Of a stretch of 64,000 nucleotides of DNA, positions 56,612-64,000 are shown in pieces (the stretch's first letter is position 1; each line of letters opens with the position of its first letter). The notes under the pieces are model-generated. The model made no database searches, was not told the origin of the DNA, and saw only the letters and a list, made by a program, of their open reading frames with translations. Both the position numbers and the translations under genes were made by a program. Source of the stretch: Deroplatys truncata (taxonomy: Eukaryota; Arthropoda; Insecta; Mantodea; Mantidae); the NCBI GenBank assembly GCA_030765065.1, contig CM060983.1, positions 46,498,067 to 46,562,066 of the forward strand. The letters run 5' to 3'.

Positions 56612-57177
56612 GCACTGTCCACTTTTCACTTCGTCACTTCTTCTAACAGAGCTCAACTGAACTGTGTTCCCTGTCGAGAGCAACCCCTTATGTAAGTCCG
56701 CATACAAAGCGGAATTTTCTAAGAGACAGAACCTACTCGAAAGAGCCAAAAAGGAATTCTCTGGAGCGGCACATAATGAGTTTTTCTCCGCGAGCCTATT
56801 GTTCTAAAGGGGAACCCGCGGCAGGTGATGAGCACCGCCGGCCGGAACTTAGCGCGTGCGGTTACAATATTATAGTATTGAATGAAAAATTTAACGCGCA
56901 AGACTTACCCAGGGTGATAATTACAGTTTATTCGCTACTAAAACGTAAATCAGAGTAAATAATTTAATTAAACATGTAGATTTATTGTTGCTAGATAGGA
57001 GCAGGTGACACAAATGCTGGCTATCTTGGAGATAATTGACATAGGAGCGTGTTTTTTGAAGTAAGTACTATAATTAAAAAAACAGTACATTACTTTCCAA
57101 ATGCTTTAATATCACATATTAACTTACACCTTACACTACTTCTCCATATTATAGTCACCGCCGTGCACCGCCGTTTT
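56612..57177. other. unassigned sequence
   Basis: Includes a GC-rich stretch (GGGGAACCCGCGGCAGGTG; CACCGCCGGCCGGAACTTAG at about 56809-56852). No gene recognised. Confidence 0.35.
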
Positions 57178-57551
57178 TCTTTAAAACCACAATTTATTTC
57201 AAATACACTTTTTTGTAGCGTCAGCCATTTCCGAGATATCCTTATTAATGGTTCGATTTGTTCAATGCTTTTGTCATTCTTTTTTAAGTACCATCGATTT
57301 TCAGTTGTTTTCGCGATTGCATGGGAACGGTATGGAATTTTAAGGTCAGCATACAGCGTCCAGTTCTTAAACATTTGACTATCACTATTCTCTTTGTATC
57401 TATAACGAAATGTGTAATGTAGCTGTTTCTGCAAAGGTTTATTTTAGACTAAAACGAAAAATAGCTAAAAATAAGCTGTAGTAAGAATAAATTGTATACC
57501 CACTGACAAACGATAGAGGGTAGGGAAATTCACGTGAATGTATAACTTCAG
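57178..57551 (-). repeat. R1 fragment, 5' part
   Basis: CTTTAAAACCACAATTTATTTC, CAGCCATTTCCGAGATATCC, TTAAACATTTGACTATCACT and end GTGAATGTATAACTTCAGA. It belongs to the diverged subfamily. Confidence 0.78.
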
Positions 57552-59161
57552 ACTTTTCTGCTCACAGTGTACTCAAGTATGTTTACATAATGATTGTTAT
57601 TCCTAATGCAATCTATAGAGGAGTGAGAATTATTAGACTCAACTGAAAACGGTCATCTCATTGACATTTGTTTGACGAAAAAATATATCCCATCTATCCA
57701 GATAAAAGTCATTCTTTCTCATTTAGACAGTCAATTAATTCTGATTGATTCTGTAAGCATTTATCACAGTAAAGCTTCGATACCTTGCGGATGTAAATAA
57801 CCTAAACTTTGCTTTGAATCTAAAGATTTTCACACCTCTGTATACGCTGCAAACAACTCCGAACACTGCACTAACCGGAATCTTTGGCAGTGTACACAGC
57901 GGGCATAACAAAAGATTATACTTAGATTTGCTAATGTGTAAATAAGTGAAAAACTAATTATTCTTTCACAGGTTTCACTATCCTGATTTAAATATTTAAC
58001 GTAAAGTTATCTTCGGTATTTCACTTTCCTTATGAGACCAAGACGGCTATGTTGATTGATTAGTTCCGTCTGAATTTAAAACAAGAGTAAAATGAAATGC
58101 TATAATTACTTTCTTCAACGGTAATAAATATTGCCTTTTTCCGGTGCCTGCGTTTCTTTCTTAGCAGAAGTTAATGTGTTGCCTGACATGAGCTGCATGC
58201 AGTCTTTTCTTTTATGCGTGACGACGTAATAGTTACCTTGAAAGAACGAGGTTTGCTACTGCTCCAAATAATTTGCAAAATGTTTGAAAACCCGGCAGCT
58301 CGAGAGGTGGTAAAAACCAATTCAAGCTTTCCTTTGGTGTCACTCCTCTTTTCTTCCTAACTTCGTGTTTATACTAACTATACGAAAAGAATAGCAGCTT
58401 CTGAGACAATGTACTAAAGAACAAAACAGGGGTAGGGTAAGTAATTTATTTTTCGACGCTAATGTTTTTTAACCCATTTCACGCTCATGCCATCTCACGT
58501 GGGAAGTTGAAATTCCTGAACACTATGGGTTTTGCATTTTTACATATTTGCAGATGTTAAAAATGTTTAACCCTCCAACTATTGATATCTATATTTATTG
58601 TTGTACATATGCAATATAATCATATTTTATAGTTCAATTTTCCACTTAAATCCTCATTTACCTTTCGTTGTAACATTTAATTACGATTTGATTCATGCAA
58701 CGTTTAAATATTACTCTTTCGGCGCAAGCAACCATCTCACCTACAGTTGTTGACTGGTTGGTCAACACTACCAGGCGTGAATAATCAATCACTAGTTCGC
58801 AGAGGCTAGCGCGGTCGGCCTCGATACTGCTTTTCAATAGTTGAGAGTGATTAATTTTGTTTTCGCATAAGCATTTCTATTATTCCCTACTGTGGGGAAA
58901 AATAGTAAAAGCACAGTACTCATACGTTAAGTACTTTGCAGAAACTCGAATTTTCACGCTTGTTTCTCGTTTATGAAATATGCAATTATCGCACTTGTGT
59001 CGTAGTATACTATTATGTAACTACTGGGGAAAGTGATGCATGTTTACAATTAAGATGTTTACGAACTAGCCGTAGGTGAGATTGTAGTTTCAATACGAAT
59101 AAGAAAATGACAGTTTATTGTTAGATGGCTAATATGTATTGTTTCATTCTGTTCCTAAATT
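57552..59161. other. unassigned sequence
   Basis: 1.6 kb with no recognised ORF, repeat end or RNA gene. It is the longest repeat-poor stretch in the second half. Confidence 0.4.
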
Positions 59162-59202
59162 ATATTATTATTATTATTGTTATTATTATTATTATTATTT
59201 AT
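59162..59202. repeat. TTA trinucleotide microsatellite
   Basis: TTA repeats with one TTG interruption, immediately left of the Tigger/pogo element's TA target. Confidence 0.92.
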
Positions 59203-59204
59203 TA

Positions 59205-60218
59205 CAGTAAAACCTATCTTCAGTGGAATTGAACGGGGCTCCCGAACATTTCCGTTAAAGATAGTTTCCGTTTAACGAAGGTAGGCCTAGGATATTAACA
59301 AAATTAAACCATAAACATACATAAATGGGCAGACTGAGATAAAAAAACATAGGTACCTTATGGTTTCAATATTAACGTCATTCGATTCACCACAAAGTTC
59401 GTTAAAAACTATCTGATGTCTTTTGCGGAAACTCTTCAACCATCCATTAGATGCTTTGAATTCAGTCTTATCCAGTTCTTCAGCTATCATTTTAGCATAT
59501 TCCTGCAAATAGCCCCGATATGCGGTGATTTTTTTGCCCTAACACTAACGAACCACTCCCAAACTATTTCTGGTTTTGAGTTTTCTTAAGTTCTCTCTTT
59601 ATTTTTCCATTAGCACAATTTTCCCCACTGCTCCAGAATTTCTGTTTTCTTCTTTAGAATCTCGTAAACTTGAGTTTTGCCTACGTCGAAAACCTTCATG
59701 ATCTGCTTTACACTCAATTTATCACGTTCACTCTCATGTTAAGATCTAGCACAACCCTTGTTTTCGAAGCCATAGTGACTACTGCTGAACTAAATCATCA
59801 CCTATGTAAGTTTAGAGGTATAATGTTAAAGAGTTGTATTCTATGCTGTCTGACAAGTCATTAGAGCAGGGAATGGAAAAGAAAGAGACAACAATAAAAG
59901 AAAATCAGCCGTGCTTATTGTTAACTTTGCAGTGGATGAGGTAACCGGTTTCTCAAAATTCGGACCGTCATTAGCGCACCCCCGTCCTAGACTGGTTCAG
60001 ATAGCAGCAAAATGGTCATGTTTCAACTTAAACATCACGTACTTAGAACAGACAATGCAGACTTTCACAGGGTGTCCGAAAATTTTCTAAAATCTGCATT
60101 CCGGAACTGAAAAGTTTCCGTTTAAGAAAGGGCACTTAGCATGTTTTTCATCCCAAAATTCATTGGACCATGAAATATTTCCGTTTAACAAGGGGTTCGT
60201 TTAAAACAAGTTTTACTG
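59205..60218 (-). mobile_element. Tigger/pogo-like element, internally deleted
   Basis: Termini CAGTAAAACCTATCTTCAGT (59205) and GTTTAAAACAAGTTTTACTG (ending 60218) are inverted. TA lies on each side (59203-59204, 60219-60220). The CAGT-x-x-AACCT start and TTCCGTTTAACGAAGG subterminal motifs, repeated at both ends, are typical of pogo/Tigger elements. Length 1.0 kb against about 2.4 kb for complete relatives. Confidence 0.88.
59287..59773 (-). pseudogene. Tigger/pogo transposase, DNA-binding region only
   Basis: The minus-strand start is ATG at 59771-59773 (MASKTRVVLDLN). The psq-type HTH is KQIMKVFDVGKTQVYEILKK, then KTEILEQWGK and NPEIVWEWFVSVRA. The CENP-B-type HTH is YAKMIAEELDKTEFKASNGW then LKSFRKRHQIVFNELCGESN, ending in intron-like or unrelated sequence at 59287. 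Two or three frameshifts separate the blocks. No DDE catalytic region is present anywhere in the element. Confidence 0.87.
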
Positions 60219-60389
60219 TATTATTAATATTATTATATTTAATTATTACTATGAAATCTAAATGTTTACGGACCAAAGCAATTGCTGAACGTATCAAAAA
60301 CATCGATATAATATCCTCTAGGCGGCAATAATTGTAGATACTATTTCCATGTCTAATTTAGAATTTTTTTTCTTAAATGCTTTTGTGCA

Positions 60390-60890
60390 TTTTACTGCTG
60401 CAGGTAACTGCTTCCTCACCCATCATCCCTCTCTGCACGGTGGAGTCACTTTGGGTTAGCCATCTCTAATTGGTTACACGAATCCGAGTGGAAAGTAGCA
60501 AGAGGTTATTTCTCATCCTTCCTAAGTTTAGCACCAAATGTAACATTGCTCACTGGTTTGTGTCTGTTTCTCGGGATTTGTTTCAAGCCAGTCACAGAGA
60601 GAAGTGATAAGGTCTGAGTGTTAGATAAATGTGGAAACCTTGCGGAAGAAAGAAAAAAAAACTATTGCAATCTAGAGTAATGGGCCACTTTTTCTGCTCC
60701 CAAGTGTACGAGTTGGTTACTACGCAACAAACTGGACCTCAGTTAAAGGAACTTTTCTGGAATACGGAACCCCTCGCACAGCAGGTAGATTTTTTACCGA
60801 CTGCGGTGCGAAATACGAAATTCAGACAGCTGACGACCAAGGAAACAAAAACCAATAGATGGTAACCCTGTTTAGAAACCGGAGGCCCTT
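60390..60890 (+). repeat. R2 repeat
   Basis: CTGCTGCAGGTAACTGCTTC, GGGTTAGCC, CGAGTGGAAAGTAGC, AACATTGCTCACTGGTTTGTG, GGGATTTGTTTCAAGCCAG, CACAGAGAGAAGTG and GAGTAATGGGCCACTTTTTC parallel the copy at 43560-44165 without the R4 insertion. No coding signal. Confidence 0.7.
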
Positions 60891-61289
60891 CCGTGACACG
60901 AATGATTTTAAGCTTTGAGGACGTGCGCGTGTTTCAGTGCCATTTTCCTCTCGTTTGTTAAAATTTTCCCACACACTTCATCGCATTTCCCTGGGAAATT
61001 GTTAAAAAGGTGAGTGTAGATTCAGATCAGCATTTATTCAAGGTTGGGCGAAAAATGTTTAAAAGTAAACTTAACAGCAAAACTCAAAGTGCTCGTAGAT
61101 GGCGACAGTGATTTAAACCTAACATTCTGAAGCAATTAGTGGCTAAGTCGGTCTCCCAAAAACCATACCAGAAAAACTTGGTTCACACTCTAAGGAGATG
61201 GCTGTATGCTTCACTTTTCCATGGAGGCATTCTATTAATGGCTGTGCCGATAAGGAATTGAAACACGATAGACGACTATTTCAAACAAA
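60891..61289. other. unassigned sequence
   Basis: I see no gene or repeat end. Confidence 0.4.
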
Positions 61290-62149
61290 TCTGATGTGTT
61301 ACACTCACATAACTTTCTCTACTCTTGTACAAACTATTTTTACAAACGCATATTCTCCATCTACTTCATGATAATCGAGATGTTAATCTTATTGCTAATT
61401 TTCTTGTAGATGCAAGGGAAATTGCTAGGCTTTAAGCGATAGTCAAATATTTTAAGAGCTGGTTGCTATGTGGAGTATTCCATTCTCTTTGCATTACCAG
61501 GACAAAAAAATGAATAACGAATTTGAGAAAAAGTATAAATATTGGAAAATTTAACGGAATAACAAGCAATATCTCGAAAATTGTTCACTCAACAAAAAAA
61601 CTGTATATGAAATAAATTGTGTATTTTAACGAGATCTACATTTTTTGTGTAGTAAAATTTTGTCTATCTCTTATGGTTTACCAGTTATGCAAAAGTCGTT
61701 CACAATAAAGAATACTTTTGGAGACATTCCCAGAAAATTCGAGATATACATTTCATTTGTCATGAAAATATCTTAAACATATGATATTTTAATCAAAATC
61801 GTTAGAGGCATTTTTGAAAAAATTAAAATTTTCGAAAAACGTTCCATGTAAAGGGTAATCTGGGGTGGGGGATTTTCTTGAAAACCTTCGTGTCGTATCT
61901 CTGGAAGATACTGAACCTAAATACCAAGTTTGGTGTTTATCCGACTGTTCGTTTCTGAGTTATGCTGTTCACAGACAGACAGACACACACACACACATAC
62001 ACGCGCGCGCGCGCGGATATGTTTCCAAAAATGTTTTTTTTGGATTCAGGGGGTCTCAAAACATGTATTTCTGGTGAAACCTCGATATCGAATTTTTGGG
62101 TGGAATACAATACTTCCCCTACTTACTATACGTAGTAGAGAAAGTAAAA
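61290..62149 (+). repeat. R1 repeat, full-length
   Basis: TCTGATGTGTTACACTCACATA to CGTAGTAGAGAAAGTAAAAG. The microsatellite is CA followed by GC (about 61978-62016). A short second R1 start (CTGATGTGTTACAATCGCAT) follows at 62189. Confidence 0.93.
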
Positions 62150-62239
62150 GTATACTAAGGTAAGACGTGATAATTTGTAGAAAAACCTGATGTGTTACAA
62201 TCGCATACAATTACATGACTAATAAAATAATAAGGTTTC

Positions 62240-64000
62240 AATAGGGTTTATTGTCTCAACTCGTTAGGTGTCGTCTTCATAGCGAAGACGGCTCAAAATC
62301 AAGCAGGCAGTTCAGTACACAGACTGGGTGTGTTCCAAGTGACAGTCATCCCGAAAGCAAAATCAACTCAGAAAGAAAATACTCAGAGAGCCCATTTTTC
62401 CAGAGGCACAATCTTGATCGAGCGTTGACATTACATCATTTCAAAGAACTAGGCATGTGCGTGCAATGCATCAATCGCGTTATTAAACATTATCTTGATA
62501 CCGGCGACGTGAAATACAATATCTCCAAGATCTGGACCCCAGCATACTGCAACTAGTCAGAAAATGATAGAGAAAACAAGGAAACTGTTTTTAAAAGGGA
62601 CAAATCTGTCTACGCACTAAGCTGCTTTAAAGCTCAAAATATCACAAGGGCCTGTCATGAATAACAGGAAAAAAGCTGGTATTCGCTCAGTAAAAAGACA
62701 AAAGGTGGCAATAATGAGAAAAAATACCAGGAAAAGCCTAAAAACAATTGTAGAAAGCTGTATAAAAAAGCAATACCTTCGAGGGGGGGAAACCTTTTTT
62801 ACATTATTGATGACGAGGCTAAAGTGGAATGTGAGGCAGTATTTTTAACACTTAAATAATTTCAGTCTAATTATATAATATGCGAATTCAATAACAGCCC
62901 GCCTTGAGGCAATATGTGTATGTAATAATTTGTAAAATGTATATTACAGTCGTTGTAAATGCTTATATTATTGTAAACATGTTCAATAATGTTATGTGAA
63001 TATATTACGTAATTTAATAATGTAGGAGCTGTGAGAATGATAAGTTAAAAGTTGCTAACAGTGAGGTAACAATTAGGAGCCTTGAGGCAATAATAAGTTT
63101 GAGAGCTTAACAATACTACTTGTGATTCTTGGAAGCAATAATGTAATTTTAGTGACAGTTTATAAAATAGCCAATCAACAACCAGAAAAAGCTTTAGTTA
63201 AATGAAGGTATTCTATTGGAGTAGGATTAGCCAATAAGAAACTGAAAAGGAGAAAATTTTACAAATTTAGAGTTCAGTTGCCTGCAAACGGTGTTACTAA
63301 CCAGACACAAAAAGTATCCTCAAGAAATTTAATACGTATTCGTGTGAGATAAAAAATAGCTTACGTGTTAAAAAGTGCAAATAATTAATAAAAGAATCTT
63401 ACAGCTCTCTATAAGTGAAGTGTTATATAAATCGTGTCAAGCATTAATAAAAGGAGTGAAGTAAAATTATAATCTGTGTAAGCCTACATTCTTGTCGCAT
63501 CACGCCCTGCTAAGAGAAACGTGTCTCTAACAATAATACTGACGCAGCCGAGGCAAACATAAATATTTAATACTTAAAGAAACAGACAAATTACAAAGTT
63601 AATATTTTTTAAAAAATTGGGGCAAAGGCTACCGGGTACCATACGTGTGGTTGCAACTACTACAAGTTTGGCTCCCCAACAGTTGAAATATAATACAACT
63701 CCTTCAATACAAACTACTTCAAATTGACGCCCGAAGTATGTTGCAAACAAGTTACAACAATAATACCTACTTCTCAAATGGGATGCCTCAGAGATGAATG
63801 CCAATGAGTATAGTGCCTAATTCACAGATTCTCATTGAAGCTACGGTAATGCCAAAAACAAAATTTCCGAAAAGCATGATGGCTGGCAGGCATTGCCACA
63901 AGATGGGAGACTTTCACCAGCGTTTGTGACTGATCATAATATGAACAGCGATGTATACATCAATTAGTACCTCAGGAAAATTCTTCTGCCTTGGATACGA
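62240..64000 (+). pseudogene. Tc1-like transposase pseudogene split by R3, runs off the window
   Basis: The HTH region reads FKELGMCVQCINRVIKHYLD then TGDVKYNISKIWTP (to 62556), KTRKLFLKGTNLSTH, ALKLKISQGPVMNNRKKAGI and RSVKRQKVAIM. The first catalytic motif FYIIDDEAKVEW ends at the R3 insertion (62828). Beyond R3 the frame resumes DASEMNANEYSA at about 63782, then ISEKHDGWQALPQDGRLSPA and TDHNMNSDVYINYLRKILLP to the window end. The rest of the DDE domain lies outside. Small frameshifts and stops are present apart from the R3 insertion. Confidence 0.83.
62832..63776 (+). repeat. R3 repeat, LTR-like, with 4-bp target duplication
   Basis: TGAGGCAGTATTTTTAACAC to ACCTACTTCTCA, flanked by AATG at 62828-62831 and 63777-63780. 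945 bp. Removing it restores a continuous transposase reading frame (KVEW-DASEM), which fixes both ends to the base. Confidence 0.94.

Noticed and set aside
1..64000. Bacterial defence, secretion or biosynthetic system
   Set aside because: No operons, ribosome-binding sites or prokaryotic gene density; all signals are eukaryotic repeats.

Overview
This window looks like non-coding, transposon-packed nuclear DNA from an arthropod, most likely an insect with a large genome. The base composition is AT-rich. At least eleven Tc1/mariner-superfamily copies or fragments carry insect-type transposase motifs, tRNA-headed SINEs and LINE 3' ends are present, and nothing resembles a bacterial operon. Nearly all long open reading frames are decayed transposases or artefacts of tandem repeats. 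The species cannot be named from the sequence alone. The only likely host coding sequence I recognise is one minus-strand exon at about 17984-18248, encoding part of the ligand-binding domain of a Cys-loop ligand-gated ion channel, with a good GTAAGT donor. Much of the window may therefore be intron or flank of that gene.

The dominant component is one dispersed family, called R1 here, of about 0.85-0.95 kb. It starts TCTGATGTGTTACACTCACATG and ends in a small hairpin followed by GAGAAAGTAAAAA. About 28 copies or fragments lie on both strands and make up roughly a quarter to a third of the window. R1 has asymmetric subterminal inverted repeats (ACTTTCTCTACT), a 3' hairpin, an internal CA microsatellite and head-to-tail copies. 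These traits suggest a Helentron-associated (HINE/DINE-1-like) non-autonomous element. Other families are: R3 (about 0.94-1.0 kb, TG...CA ends, 4-bp target duplications, LTR-like, four copies); SINE-A and SINE-B (tRNA-derived); R2 (unclassified, three copies); and R4 (a 193-bp unit in an inverted pair).

Layout: 1-2.4 kb, two adjoining Tc1/mariner remnants. 2.4-7.0 kb, R1 copies and a LINE split by R1. 7.0-9.8 kb, a SINE-B copy whose interior has expanded into about 34 units of a 72-bp minisatellite. 10.8-15.8 kb, R1, SINE-A and R3. 16.5-17.8 kb, a long-TIR DNA transposon. 18 kb, the ion-channel exon. 18.4-27.3 kb, R1, SINE-B and four Tc1/mariner copies. 28-36 kb, R1, LINE, SINE and R3. 36.7-38.6 kb, one transposon nested inside another. 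40.0-41.3 kb, a nearly complete Tc1-like element. 41.9-50 kb, an R1-rich block with R1-in-R1 nesting and CA microsatellites. 50.5-51.6 kb, a mariner. 52-57.5 kb, R1 and R3 and a 26-bp palindromic minisatellite. 59.2-60.2 kb, a Tigger/pogo element keeping only its DNA-binding part. 61.3-64 kb, R1 and a Tc1-like transposase interrupted by R3.

No intact transposase was found; every one carries frameshifts, stops or truncations. The nested insertions give a relative chronology: SINE-B, a LINE and R3 have all inserted into R1 copies; R1 has inserted into a LINE and into other R1 copies; and R3 has inserted into a Tc1-like gene.
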